The notes: generated from the sequence alone by a model not told the origin. DNA of 64,000 nt from Clostridiales bacterium (GCA_019423685.1 JAHZAY010000011.1:20913-84912), one strand, 5' to 3'; shown: positions 7,874-21,593, counted from the stretch's first letter. Numbers and translations: made by a program.

Positions 7874-8030
7874 AGATGCCGTCTGCCCATGCAGTCGACG
7901 CTATCATGCACTCATGCGTGCTTTTATAGTATAGCACATTTTTTGAAAAAGTCAAGCTTTTTTTACAGCGGACCGCCCCACCGGCGCCCCCTGAGGCCGT
8001 TTGCCAAAGGGGGCGTGATGCGGCGCGCTG

Positions 8031-9359
8031 CTATTTGCTGTAGCGCTTTTGGGCTACCGAGTATACCGGCAGGCCGATCAGTGTGACGGCGATGCTGCCG
8101 ATGGACAGCAGGGTGTTGCCCCAGCCCGACAGAGCCAGCTGGCTGATGATGACGTACACGCCGCTGATGATGGCCAGGATGGGAACCACCGGATAGAACG
8201 GCACCTTGTACTTGCGCTCGAGTTCGGGATGGGTCTGGCGCAGCCGGATGACGCAGACAAAGGTCAGCGTATAGAAAATCCAGCACGAGAAGACCGCCAG
8301 GTTGGTCAGCATATCAAACTGCTCGCTGATGGAGTACAGGCAGGCCAGCACGCCGACCAAGATAACCGATTTGGAGGGGACGCTGTGGGTGTTCAGGTGG
8401 CTGAGTGCGGGGCTTGCAGGCATCGCTCCCTGCTCGCCGAGCTGGTAGGCCACGCGCGATCCGGACATCAAAAAGCCGTTGGCCGCACCGATAACCGAAA
8501 TGATGATGCCCACCTCGATGAGTTGTCCGCCGATTGGGCCAAAAATCTGCATGGCGACAGCTGCCGCGGGCGATTCGAGGTTCATCATCTCATCTGCGGG
8601 CAGCACCCACAGGTACGCCATATTGATGACAAAGTAGACCAGCATGATGATGGACACGCCGCCGACGATGGCGCGCGGCAGGTCGCGTCCGGGGTTTTTC
8701 ATCTCGCCCGCAATGGCGCCGACGTTGGTCCAGCCCTCAAAGGCAAAGAGCACGGCAAGCAGCGTCGAGCCCAAAACTGCCGGGGCGCTCTTGCCCTGTG
8801 CGACCAGCGGGGTGAAGATCGGGTTGCCGCCGCTGCCCAGGATGAAGCCGAAAATCATCAGCAGCACCAGCGGGATCAGCTTGCAGACCGTCGACACCAC
8901 CTGAATGCGGCCCGTCGTCTTGTTGCCCAAGGTGTTGAGCGCCACCATGATGAGGATAACCGCCATGGCGATGGGCAATTTAAACTGGTCGCCGACATAC
9001 TTGCTCAGCTCCTCGCCCACCTTGACGCCATAGCCGGCCAAAAATGCCGGATAAAAGATGACCACCTGCATCCATCCGGCCAGGAATCCGACCCGTTCTC
9101 CAAAAACTTCGCCCAGATAGGTGACCATGCCGCCCGTTTTGGGAATGAGCACCGCCACCTCCGCAAAGGTCAAGGCGGCAAAAATGCTGGCCAGACCTCC
9201 GATGATCCACGCCAGCATTCCCATGCCCGGCGCTCCTCCGGTTGCCTGATAGATTGCATAGGGCTTAAAGAACACTCCCGCGCCAATTACGCAGCCCACA
9301 ACAACCGAGGTAGCCGAAAAAACGCCAAGCTCTTTTTTTAGTTTTCGTTTTTCTGACAT
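8031..9359 (-). CDS. APC superfamily amino acid permease
   Basis: A 442-residue inner-membrane carrier with about 12 hydrophobic helices. The first helix contains the APC glycine motif (VIGAGVFFKP) where substrate backbone is bound, followed by the Ala/Glu-containing helix FAALTFAEVAVLIPKTGG. The pattern resembles the LAT-like/SteT serine-threonine exchangers, but substrate cannot be fixed from sequence. The ATG at 9359 is chosen because AAAGGAG lies nine bases upstream; an ATG three codons earlier directly abuts the RBS. It is a single-gene unit with its own promoter. Confidence 0.9.
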   Translation of the reverse strand: MSEKRKLKKELGVFSATSVVVGCVIGAGVFFKPYAIYQATGGAPGMGMLAWIIGGLASIFAALTFAEVAVLIPKTGGMVTYLGEVFGERVGFLAGWMQVVIFYPAFLAGYGVKVGEELSKYVGDQFKLPIAMAVILIMVALNTLGNKTTGRIQVVSTVCKLIPLVLLMIFGFILGSGGNPIFTPLVAQGKSAPAVLGSTLLAVLFAFEGWTNVGAIAGEMKNPGRDLPRAIVGGVSIIMLVYFVINMAYLWVLPADEMMNLESPAAAVAMQIFGPIGGQLIEVGIIISVIGAANGFLMSGSRVAYQLGEQGAMPASPALSHLNTHSVPSKSVILVGVLACLYSISEQFDMLTNLAVFSCWIFYTLTFVCVIRLRQTHPELERKYKVPFYPVVPILAIISGVYVIISQLALSGWGNTLLSIGSIAVTLIGLPVYSVAQKRYSK

Positions 9360-9405
9360 TGTTCTCATCTCCTTTGTTTGATTGTGAAGAAACATATCTT
9401 TTTCC

Positions 9406-9434
9406 AGATTATCACATGGTGCTTGGCTTGTCAA
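9406..9434 (-). promoter_or_regulatory. Promoter of the APC permease gene
   Basis: Minus strand TTGACA, 17 bases, TAATCT, 46 bases before the start codon. Confidence 0.8.
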
Positions 9435-9499
9435 CTATCCTGTGTGAATTTATTTTTTGCTGCGCTTTCCCCCACCCTCTCCCGCCGGTTAAAAGGCGG

Positions 9500-9536
9500 C
9501 AAAAAAACAGAGAGCCCGGTCGTCGGACTCTCTTTC
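9500..9536 (-). terminator. Terminator after the YjdF-like gene
   Basis: A stem of ten pairs with one G-U (AGAGAGTCCG with CGGGCTCTCT) is followed on the minus strand by TGTTTTTTT. A weaker T-run lies on the other side as well. Confidence 0.8.
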
Positions 9537-9581
9537 TGCTTTTTTAGAATCAACTTTTGTTCGGTTTTTTTAGAAAAAGTG

Positions 9582-10238
9582 CTACTCCCCCCGCTTCGGG
9601 TGCAGGCTGCTTTGGCGAAAGCTATCGAAAACATCCATCAGCACTCCCGTCCTGCCGGTGGTGTAATAGCGGTGCATCGGCACCCAGAACAGCACCGCCC
9701 CCAGCATACAGACCATCATGTCCCACATGGTGTCGTCCACGCCGGTATCCAGCACATGCTGCGGGTCGTTGTGCAGCAGGAGGTTGAGCAGATATTCGAC
9801 GATCTCCCAGCCGATGGCGATCATCGCGGCAAAGCCTGCGGCAAACAGCGCCGCCTGCCAAAATTCCGCCCGCTCCACCCGGCGCTGCGGCTTGAGCAGG
9901 TAAAAGACGATCAGCCCGCACAGCCCAAAGAGCACGCCGGTGACGGTGTGCATCAGCTTGTCATAGAGCGGGATGCGGCTGTAGCCGTTGAAGATCATCC
10001 CGATGACATAGACAAACAGCACATACAGCAGAGCTGTGCGCTGGACCGGCCCGTCCTTGGGCAGGCCGATCATCTGCCCGAGGATGGCGGGCACCAGGGC
10101 GACGACGACGCCCAGCAGCGACAAAAAGACGTAGTACGGGGTGGAACAAAACAGGTTATAGGCGGCCATCGCTACACAAAAGCAGACCAGCAGCAGCTGT
10201 AGGCGGTGGGTGGCCGACTTTTCGTCGAGGTGAAACAT
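9582..10238 (-). CDS. YjdF/DUF2238-like integral membrane protein
   Basis: 218 residues with six or so hydrophobic helices. Conserved polar positions of the YjdF-like family are visible: YDKLMHTVTG (about 115), WEIVEYLLN (about 160) and the DTMWDMMVCMLGA motif (about 184). The function of the family is not established. It sits 34 bases after the ABC efflux permease stop in the same direction and might be read through from that operon; a terminator follows it. Confidence 0.75.
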   Translation of the reverse strand: MFHLDEKSATHRLQLLLVCFCVAMAAYNLFCSTPYYVFLSLLGVVVALVPAILGQMIGLPKDGPVQRTALLYVLFVYVIGMIFNGYSRIPLYDKLMHTVTGVLFGLCGLIVFYLLKPQRRVERAEFWQAALFAAGFAAMIAIGWEIVEYLLNLLLHNDPQHVLDTGVDDTMWDMMVCMLGAVLFWVPMHRYYTTGRTGVLMDVFDSFRQSSLHPKRGE

Positions 10239-10272
10239 CGCAAAATCCTCCTTTGGGTTGGTGATGCGGGGA

Positions 10273-11550
<1,278 letters not shown>

Positions 11551-12327
11551 TTATGCAATCCCTCCTGCCAGGCGCGGCTGAACCGGTCCGGCCATTGTCG
11601 GCTCATAGTAGTAGCTGTCCGGCGGCAGCACTCCGCTGCCCGGGCGCTCGTCCACCACCTGGCCGTCGCGGATGGTGACCACCCGCCCGGTCTCCTCGGC
11701 CAACTCCCGGTTGTGGGTGATGAGCACGATGGTTTTGCCCTGTTCGCGGTGCAGCTTGTGGAACAGGTCCATGACCAGCCGTCCGGTGGCCGAATCCAGC
11801 GCGCCGGTCGGCTCGTCAGCCAAGATGATGGCGGGGTCGTTGGCCATTGCGCGGGCGATGGCGACCCTCTGTTTTTGTCCGCCGGAAAGCTCGTTGGGCA
11901 GGTGGTCCATGCGGTCCTCCATCTGCACCATCTGCAACAGCTGTTTTGCGCGGGCGACCCGCTTTGCGCGCGGGACGCTGGCATAGAGCATCGGCAGCTC
12001 GACATTTTTGAGCGCCGAGGTGCGGGGAATCAGGTTAAAGGTCTGAAAGACAAAGCCGATCTTCTCGTTGCGGATGGCCGAGAGCTGGGTGTCGTTGGCC
12101 TGGCTGATGTCCACCCCATCCAGGTGGTAGCTGCCCGAGGTGGGGCGATCGAGCGCCCCGATGATGTTCATCAGCGTCGACTTGCCCGAACCGGACTGGC
12201 CGACGATCGAGACGAACTCCCCCTGCTGCACCTGCAGGTCGATGCCCTTGAGGATGGTCAGCTCGTTTGGCTGGCCGATATAGAACTTTTTGACGATGCC
12301 CTGCATGTCAATGATGGTGTTCGGCAT
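11551..12327 (-). CDS. MacB/LolD-type ABC transporter ATPase
   Basis: 258 residues with Walker A GQSGSGKST, Q-loop FQTFNLIPRTSALKNV, signature LSGGQKQRVAIARA and Walker B ILADEPTGALDS followed by the H-loop LITHN. This is the MacB/LolD/FtsE subfamily that works with FtsX-like permeases. The ATG at 12327 starts one base after the adaptor stop. The product energises the efflux complex at the inner face of the membrane. Confidence 0.95.
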   Translation of the reverse strand: MPNTIIDMQGIVKKFYIGQPNELTILKGIDLQVQQGEFVSIVGQSGSGKSTLMNIIGALDRPTSGSYHLDGVDISQANDTQLSAIRNEKIGFVFQTFNLIPRTSALKNVELPMLYASVPRAKRVARAKQLLQMVQMEDRMDHLPNELSGGQKQRVAIARAMANDPAIILADEPTGALDSATGRLVMDLFHKLHREQGKTIVLITHNRELAEETGRVVTIRDGQVVDERPGSGVLPPDSYYYEPTMAGPVQPRLAGGIA

Positions 12328-12328
12328 A

Positions 12329-14431
12329 CTATTGCGCCCCATTCTCCGATTGTGTATTTTGCTGCTGTCCGGAAAGCCCGACAACCGTCTGGGTATTGTT
12401 GGCCACAAAGTCTGGGGTGACCTCCATGCCCGGGGTGACGCTCTGCGGGTCGCTGACGATGACCAATCCATCGGTGATGCCGTCGCCGGAAACTTCGATG
12501 TAGAAGTCGGTCTCCAAGCCGGTGGTGACCGGAACCTCCTCGACGACATAGCCGTTCTTCTTGTTTTCTTCCGGCTGGACGGCGTAGAGCACCTGGCTGC
12601 CGTCGGCCTTTTCGACCACCGCGTCATAGGCCACGCCGTAGACGTTGTCGCGCTCCTCGAGCAGCACCGTCAGGCGGGTGTTCATGCCGATGCGCAGGCC
12701 GCTGTCCGCATCGTCCACCTGCACCTCTGCCTCAAACTCGACGGTGGAGTCATCCGAGGTGAGGGTGGTGCCGGTCTCGGTCTTTTTGGCGGCCGGGGCG
12801 ATGTAGGTGACGGTGCCGGCGATCTCCTTGTCGCCGGTGGCGTCCGATTTGATGATGACCGGCATGCCGACCTGGACGCTGCCGATGTCGTACTCCTTGA
12901 TCTCGGTGCTGATCTTGAGCGAGTCGGTGTCCTCGATGACGAAGAGCAGGCCATTTCCGGGCTCACCGACCTCGGCATAGACGGCGGTGACGACCCCCGA
13001 GACCGGCGCTGTGATGGTGGCGTCCTCGAGGGTCTGCTGCAGCGACTGGATGGCGATCTCCTGGGATTTGGTGCTCTCTGCGGCGATCTGGCTGCCGATC
13101 AGGTTGTCCTTGAGGGTGTCAATCTGCTGCGCAATCGAGTTTTCGGTGGCCGCCTGCTGCTGCTTGGCGGTGTCGGCGGACTGCTCCGCGGCGTCCTGCT
13201 GGGCCTTGGCGATGTCCTCCTGCAGTTCGGCGCTGTCCACGCTGCGGTTGGCGCTGGCGATGCCCTGCTCCAGCTGGGTCAGGGTGGAGCCGTTGCGCGC
13301 GTCCCTGGCCGCATCCAGCTGCGCCTCGGCGCTGGCAACGCCGGTCTGGGCGGAAGCGACGCCGCTTTGGGCGGCACTTAAAGCTGAGTTAATTCCCGAA
13401 ATTGTGTTTTGATAAAGCTCTTGATTTGAAAGATAGCTACTTTCTAGTGCTTGAAATTGAGATTTGTCAAAGGAGTAATCCGCCCTTTCCTGCTCCAATG
13501 CCTGCTGCGCATTATTATAGTCTACCAGCGCACTATCTCTTGCAGCTTCTAATTCATCCATTTTAGCAGGACCTTCTCCATTTTCGATTCCCTTTTGGTA
13601 CGCTTCTTCTGCCTCATCATAAGCAGTTTTGTACTTATCTCTATCTTCTTTCTTAGTATTTATTTCCTGTAAATACGCATTTTCCGAGGCTGTCCATTCT
13701 TCTTTTACTTGATTATACTTTATTGTTTCTTCCTGCATCGCGGATTCAATTGCATCTATATCCCCAGCATTTGCAGCTGCACTATTGTACGCAGCCTGCG
13801 CTTCCGCCAGCGCATCCTCGGCATCGTCCAGCGCCTCGCGGGCATCATCGACGTTGCCGTTGAGCTGGTCGCGGGTGATGCGGTAGTTTTCCCGCGCGTC
13901 GCGCACAGCGGCCTCCGCGGCGTCCACCTGCAGTTGGGCGCTGTCCACGCCGTATTCGGCCTGAGTCAGGCTGCTTTCCGCCTGGTTGACCCCCGACTCC
14001 GCCGAGATGGCGTTGGAGTCCAGACCGTTTTCATAGTTCTCCTTGGCGTTTTCATACGCCTTGCGGTTGACCTCGATCTGGTGGGCCGACTGGTTATTGC
14101 TGGCGTCCACCGCCGCCTGCTGCTGGGCGATGTCCAGCTCCAGCTCGTCGGTCTTGAGCTTTGCCAGCACGTCTCCTGCTTCAACGGTGTCCCCCACCTG
14201 CACGTTGACCGACTCCACAAGGTAGGACAGCGTCGAATAGACCTTGCGTCCGGTCTCGCTCTCCACCACGCCGGTCAGGCTGACGGTGTTTTGCAGGTCC
14301 ATCGGCACCAGCGTCTCGGTGGAAACCGTCACGGCAGCGCCGTTTTTCTGGTTGACTGCCAGATATCCCCCCACAATTGCCACGGCCAGCACGCCACAGG
14401 CCCCTGCGATAATTTTCTTTTTCTTTGACAT
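12329..14431 (-). CDS. HlyD/MacA-type efflux adaptor with long coiled-coil hairpin
   Basis: A 700-residue periplasmic-adaptor-like protein: lysine-rich start and one membrane helix (about 6-26), a lipoyl/barrel-sandwich half (about 45-95, VNVQVGDTVEAGDVLAKL), a very long alpha-helical hairpin (about 100-470) and the second lipoyl half plus beta-barrel (about 475-650). In Gram-positives such adaptors (YknX type) link the MacB-like permease to substrate at the wall. The DNA between about 13,380 and 13,800 is markedly AT-rich with different codon choice while the frame stays open, which points to recombination of the hairpin segment. First gene of the efflux operon. Confidence 0.92.
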   Translation of the reverse strand: MSKKKKIIAGACGVLAVAIVGGYLAVNQKNGAAVTVSTETLVPMDLQNTVSLTGVVESETGRKVYSTLSYLVESVNVQVGDTVEAGDVLAKLKTDELELDIAQQQAAVDASNNQSAHQIEVNRKAYENAKENYENGLDSNAISAESGVNQAESSLTQAEYGVDSAQLQVDAAEAAVRDARENYRITRDQLNGNVDDAREALDDAEDALAEAQAAYNSAAANAGDIDAIESAMQEETIKYNQVKEEWTASENAYLQEINTKKEDRDKYKTAYDEAEEAYQKGIENGEGPAKMDELEAARDSALVDYNNAQQALEQERADYSFDKSQFQALESSYLSNQELYQNTISGINSALSAAQSGVASAQTGVASAEAQLDAARDARNGSTLTQLEQGIASANRSVDSAELQEDIAKAQQDAAEQSADTAKQQQAATENSIAQQIDTLKDNLIGSQIAAESTKSQEIAIQSLQQTLEDATITAPVSGVVTAVYAEVGEPGNGLLFVIEDTDSLKISTEIKEYDIGSVQVGMPVIIKSDATGDKEIAGTVTYIAPAAKKTETGTTLTSDDSTVEFEAEVQVDDADSGLRIGMNTRLTVLLEERDNVYGVAYDAVVEKADGSQVLYAVQPEENKKNGYVVEEVPVTTGLETDFYIEVSGDGITDGLVIVSDPQSVTPGMEVTPDFVANNTQTVVGLSGQQQNTQSENGAQ

Positions 14432-14460
14432 AACAAAGTCTCCTTTTTTGGATTCTTCAT

Positions 14461-14510
14461 TTGTATTATTGACTTAATACAATAATACCATCTTTCCAAA
14501 CAAAAGTCAA
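14461..14510 (-). promoter_or_regulatory. Efflux operon promoter with overlapping inverted-repeat operator
   Basis: Minus strand TTGACT (14505-14510), 17 bases, TATTAT (14482-14487). Immediately downstream lies an inverted repeat with 8-bp arms TTGTATTA/TAATACAA and 6-base spacer (14461-14482), which touches the -10 box and covers the transcription start. Such placement suits a TetR- or MarR-type repressor; no such gene is adjacent. Confidence 0.7.
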
Positions 14511-14807
14511 GCATCCACTTTTAATTAAGTATATTAACTATATCACACTTGCTTTTCGGTTACTATTATCAAAAAGGACGATTTTTTGGCCGGTCATTTT
14601 CGTGAAATTGTGCTAAATTTCCTCCTGTTCATACTCTATACATGATGTAGCCACAAACAGGAAAAAAGCGCTGTACCGCCAAAAGGGCAGCGGCTTTATC
14701 TGCGGCCTTCATTCTCCCCTATTGTACCAAACGGGACAGGCGGGCAGCTACCTTCAAAAAAAGTTTTTGCCCCGTCCGGAAGGGCGGAAAAAAGGGAGCG
14801 CTGCGGC
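14511..14807. other. Intergenic stretch without recognised gene
   Basis: The left half is AT-rich, the right half contains runs of A and short GC-rich imperfect stems (around 14660-14700). I see no open reading frame with an RBS, no tRNA and no clear riboswitch. Confidence 0.5.
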
Positions 14808-14812
14808 AGCTG

Positions 14813-14844
14813 AAAAAAAAGCTGTCGGAAAAACTTCCGACAGC
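14813..14844 (-). terminator. Terminator of the pyrimidine operon
   Basis: Eight-bp stem (GCTGTCGG with CCGACAGC) plus flanking A/T pairs, followed on the minus strand by T8, 31 bases after the carB stop. Confidence 0.88.
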
Positions 14845-14875
14845 TTTTTGCAAAAGGAAACTTTTATCAAAATTC

Positions 14876-18070
<3,195 letters not shown>

Positions 18071-18110
18071 ATATGATCAACCTTTCTTGCGCTTTTATAC
18101 TTACCTGTTT

Positions 18111-19199
18111 TTAACCAATCAGTCCGAGGAATCTTTCGTAGATACCGTCGAAGTTCTTCTGTCCAATCTCCGCCTCTGGGATGAACTGTACCGACATACA
18201 TTTCATCTCGGGGTATTCCAGACCCTCGCAGGTCTTGTCGTTGATGTTCTGGTGGCTCATGCGCGCACAGGAAGGGATCTCCTTGACAGTGCAGCCGTGG
18301 TTCTGGGAGGTGATGAAGGTGCGTCCGCTTGCATCCTCGGTGACCGGGCAGTTTGCGCCGCGGTGACCGCAGTGCATCTTTTCCACCGTGCCGCCCATTG
18401 CCAGCGCCATTGCCTGATGGCCCAGGTCGATGCCCATGACCGGAACCGGGGACTTCATCAGCTCAGCGACCGTCTGTTTGAGCTCCGGGTGCTGCTCGAA
18501 GGCAGACAGGCCGGCGCCGCCGCACAGAACGATGGCATCGGGTTTGGTATCCAGCACCTGCTGTGCGCTGGAAGTTGCCGGCAGGATGGTGACGCTGCAT
18601 CCGCGCTCCATCAGTGCGCTGACGATGTCGCGGCGCACGCCGTAGTTGAGCATGGTGATGTGGTATTTGGCGTCGAGCTTGTCATAGCGGATGGTCTGGT
18701 CATAGTGCAGCCATGCAGCCTCCTGAGGCTTCCAGGATTTGATGCGCTCCATCAGCTCCTTCTCGTGGCCCTTTGGATCGTTGCGGGTAATCAGTCCGCG
18801 CTGTACGCCCTCGTCGCGCAGCTTTCTGGTGATGGCGCGGGTGTCCAGATCAAAGATGGCGGTGATGTTTTCTTTTTCAAGGAATTGGTCGATGCGGCCT
18901 TCGCTGCGGAAGTTGGAAGGCTGTGCGCACCACTCACGGACAACCCATCCTCTTACTCTGATGCTGTCGTGCAGATTGTTCACGCTGGTAACGCCATAGT
19001 TGCCGACCAGCGGGAAGGTTTCGACCACGATGTTGTTTGCGTTGGCTGGATCGGTCAGAATCTCCTGGAAGCCGACCACGCCGGTGTTGAATACCAGTTC
19101 ACCGATCGCATCCTCGCTGCTGCCCAGACCGTACCCCTCATAGATGGTGCCGTCCTCCAGCAGGAGCCATGCCTTTTGCGCGTTGTTAAAAATATCCAT
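18111..19199 (-). CDS. carA: Carbamoyl-phosphate synthase small subunit with lost glutaminase residues
   Basis: 362 residues with the CarA N-terminal domain (GELVFNTGVVGFQEILTDP, GNYGV) and a class I glutamine amidotransferase fold. Normally the nucleophile elbow reads GICLGHQ; here it reads GIDLGHQ, with Asp at residue 258 in place of the catalytic Cys. The catalytic His of HPEA is replaced too: residue 340 is Ile in FIPEAE. Only the triad Glu remains. The glycine loop is also altered (CGGAGLS for SNGPGDP). The protein should therefore not hydrolyse glutamine, although GHRGANCPV and SQNHG are kept. Overall length and order in the operon are normal, so it may still serve as a structural or regulatory partner of CarB. 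Confidence 0.93.
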   Translation of the reverse strand: MDIFNNAQKAWLLLEDGTIYEGYGLGSSEDAIGELVFNTGVVGFQEILTDPANANNIVVETFPLVGNYGVTSVNNLHDSIRVRGWVVREWCAQPSNFRSEGRIDQFLEKENITAIFDLDTRAITRKLRDEGVQRGLITRNDPKGHEKELMERIKSWKPQEAAWLHYDQTIRYDKLDAKYHITMLNYGVRRDIVSALMERGCSVTILPATSSAQQVLDTKPDAIVLCGGAGLSAFEQHPELKQTVAELMKSPVPVMGIDLGHQAMALAMGGTVEKMHCGHRGANCPVTEDASGRTFITSQNHGCTVKEIPSCARMSHQNINDKTCEGLEYPEMKCMSVQFIPEAEIGQKNFDGIYERFLGLIG

Positions 19200-19276
19200 A
19201 CGCTTAAACCTCCGTTTTCCTTGATGTGGATCTCTCTATAATCAATTTTTTATTACAGACGTGTTAATCAGTAAGC

Positions 19277-20200
19277 CTAGAGGCTGATCTTTCCGACAAC
19301 CCCCATGATGTCCTCCTTCATGGTGAGGGCGGCCTGTCTTGCCTGCTGGGCAAAGTCGTGGCCGTCGGTGCCCGCCTTCTTCCAGGCGGTGAGGATGGCG
19401 CGGGAAGAATTGACGATGGCGCCCAGACCGTTGTGGTCAAATGCGCCCGCTACGTCGTGGGCTCCGCCGCCCTGTGCGCCGTAGCCCGGAACTAAGAAGA
19501 AGGTGTGCGGCATCTTCTGGCGCATTTCGCTCAGCTGCTGCGGATAGGTTGCGCCGACGACCGCGCCCACGCGGGAATAGCCGTAGCTGTTGGCGGTCTT
19601 TTCGCCCCAATGTTCGCACATGGCGCCCATCGTCTCATAGATGCTCTTGTCGCCGATCTTCTGGTCCTGCAGCTCGCCGGAGGACGGATTGGAAGTCTTG
19701 ACCAGCACAAAGATGCCGCGGTCGCGCTCATCGCAGATGGGCAGCAGCGGTTCCACGCCGTCCGAGCCGAGATAGCCGTTGACGGTGAGCATGTCCGCGT
19801 CGAAGGCGCTGAGCTGTTTGCTGCCGACCTGGCTTGTGCCCAGGTGCGCTTTGGCGTAGGCCTGCATGGTGGAGCCGATGTCGTTGCGCTTGCCGTCCAG
19901 GATGACCAGCATCCCCTTTTGTTTTGCGTAGCGGATGGTCTCATACAGCGCCCACATGCCCTGCCAGCTGTACATCTCGTAGTAAGCCGCCTGCGGCTTG
20001 ACAGCCGGAACGATGTCGCAGATGGCGTCGATGATCGCTTTGTTGTAGGTCAGGATCGCCTGTGCTGCCGCATCGAAGGTGTCGCCGAATTGGGCAAACT
20101 TTTCTTCCTTGATGTGCTGCGGGATGTAGTCGAGCAGCGAATCCAGGCCGACTACGCTTGGATTTTGCAGCTCGGCGATTCTTTCAATCAGTCTCTTCAT
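19277..20200 (-). CDS. pyrF: Orotidine 5'-phosphate decarboxylase, type 2
   Basis: 307 residues, the longer type 2 subfamily (PyrF of about 270-310 residues). It decarboxylates OMP to UMP, the last step of de novo synthesis. The catalytic Asp-x-Lys-x-x-x-Asp segment is LDGKRNDIGST (about 98-108); GLDS near residue 18 and VPGYGAQGG near 240 are the phosphate and base binding signatures. It lies between pyrC and carA in the same direction. Confidence 0.95.
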   Translation of the reverse strand: MKRLIERIAELQNPSVVGLDSLLDYIPQHIKEEKFAQFGDTFDAAAQAILTYNKAIIDAICDIVPAVKPQAAYYEMYSWQGMWALYETIRYAKQKGMLVILDGKRNDIGSTMQAYAKAHLGTSQVGSKQLSAFDADMLTVNGYLGSDGVEPLLPICDERDRGIFVLVKTSNPSSGELQDQKIGDKSIYETMGAMCEHWGEKTANSYGYSRVGAVVGATYPQQLSEMRQKMPHTFFLVPGYGAQGGGAHDVAGAFDHNGLGAIVNSSRAILTAWKKAGTDGHDFAQQARQAALTMKEDIMGVVGKISL

Positions 20201-20245
20201 CTGTCTGATTCCTCCCAGTATGTTTTGTATATAATAAAACGAATA

Positions 20246-21535
20246 TTACAGCTCGTATACAATCTTGCCGCCCATGATGGTGCGCACCACCCGTCCGGTC
20301 AGCTTTCTGCCGTCGAAGGGGGTGTTGTGGCTCTTGCTGTGCAGCTTGGCTGCATCCACCGTCCAGACCATATCCGGGTCAAACAGCACGATGTCGGCCA
20401 GCGCTCCCTCGCGCAGTGTGCCGCCCGGCAGCCGCATGATGTTGGCGGGGGTGGTGCTCATGCACCGGACAAGCTCCATCAGGCCCATGCCCTGGTTGTG
20501 GTACAGCTCGGTGCAGGCCGCAGCAAAGCTGGTCTCCAGTCCGACGATGCCGTTTGGCGCCCGCAGGAAGTCCTCCTTCTCTTCGGGAGCGTGTGGGGCG
20601 TGGTCGGTGACGATGGCGTCGATGGTGCCGTCCAGCACGCCCTCGATGATCGCCTGGCAATCCTCCTCCTCGCGCAGCGGCGGGTTCATACGGAAGTTTG
20701 CGTCGCGGCTGCGCAGCAGCTGGTCGGTCATCATCATGTAGTGCGGGGCGGTCTCGCAGGTGACCTTGACGCCCCTGGCCTTTGCCTCGCGGATCAGCTG
20801 CACCGAACCTTTGGTGCTGACGTGGGCGATGTGGATGGCGGTGTTGGAGCTTTCGGCCAGCACGATCTCGCGCACGGTGATGCTGTCCTCGCTGGCGCGG
20901 TCCATGCCGCGCACGCCCAGCTCCTCAGAGACGGTGCCCTTATTGATGATGCCGCCCGCGATGATGCTCAGATCCTCGCAGTGGCTGACCACCGGCACAC
21001 CGGCGGCGTAGGCGCGCTTTAACGCCTCGAGCATCATGCCGGCGTTTTCCACCGGGCGTCCGTCGTCGCTGACGGCCACCGCTCCGCAGGCGTGCAGCTG
21101 GGCAAAGTCGTTGAGCTCTTCGCCGTGCATTCCCTTGGTGATCGCGGCGATTGGAAAGACGCGGGCTTTGGCGCTTTGGGCCTTGTTGAGGATGTAGGAG
21201 AGGACCTCCTCGCTGTCGGTGACGGGGTTGGTGTTGGGCATGCAGCAGACGCTGGTGACGCCGCCGGCAGCCGCCGCCTCACAGCCGGAGAGGACGTCCT
21301 CCTTATAGGTAAAGCCCGGATCGCGCAGGTGGACGTGGATATCGATGAAGCCCGGTGCGGCGCACAGGCCGCTGCCGTCGATGACCTTTGCGCCCTGTGC
21401 CAGATCCATCTGGAGCAGGTGGGCGCCGACCTTGGCGATCCGCTCGCCCTCGACCAGGATGTCGCCGATGAAGTCCAGCGGCGGCTGGCAGGACGGGTCC
21501 AAAATTCGTACGTTTGTGATCAGCAGCTTTTCCAA
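20246..21535 (-). CDS. pyrC: Dihydroorotase
   Basis: 429 residues, class I dihydroorotase of the amidohydrolase superfamily. Zinc ligands are visible: HVHLRDPG near residue 60, the later HCED and HVS histidines, and the catalytic Asp in VTDHAPH near residue 300. It interconverts carbamoyl-aspartate and dihydroorotate. The likely start is TTG at 21535, with a GGAAGG site six to eight bases upstream and the normal N-terminus LLITNVRILDP following; longer in-frame starts give sequence unlike the family. pyrB is not in the window. Confidence 0.94.
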   Translation of the reverse strand: MEKLLITNVRILDPSCQPPLDFIGDILVEGERIAKVGAHLLQMDLAQGAKVIDGSGLCAAPGFIDIHVHLRDPGFTYKEDVLSGCEAAAAGGVTSVCCMPNTNPVTDSEEVLSYILNKAQSAKARVFPIAAITKGMHGEELNDFAQLHACGAVAVSDDGRPVENAGMMLEALKRAYAAGVPVVSHCEDLSIIAGGIINKGTVSEELGVRGMDRASEDSITVREIVLAESSNTAIHIAHVSTKGSVQLIREAKARGVKVTCETAPHYMMMTDQLLRSRDANFRMNPPLREEEDCQAIIEGVLDGTIDAIVTDHAPHAPEEKEDFLRAPNGIVGLETSFAAACTELYHNQGMGLMELVRCMSTTPANIMRLPGGTLREGALADIVLFDPDMVWTVDAAKLHSKSHNTPFDGRKLTGRVVRTIMGGKIVYEL

Positions 21536-21593
21536 AGATATCCCTTCCTTTCGACCCGCGCCACAGCGGGCAGATGCACGATGCAAAATTTTT

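Noticed and set aside
13380..13800. Insertion sequence in the adaptor gene
   Set aside because: No terminal repeats, no transposase and the frame remains open; composition shift fits homologous recombination better.
18426..18428. Sequencing error as explanation for the missing CarA Cys
   Set aside because: Changes occur at several separate active-site positions with the frame intact, so a single-base error cannot explain them.
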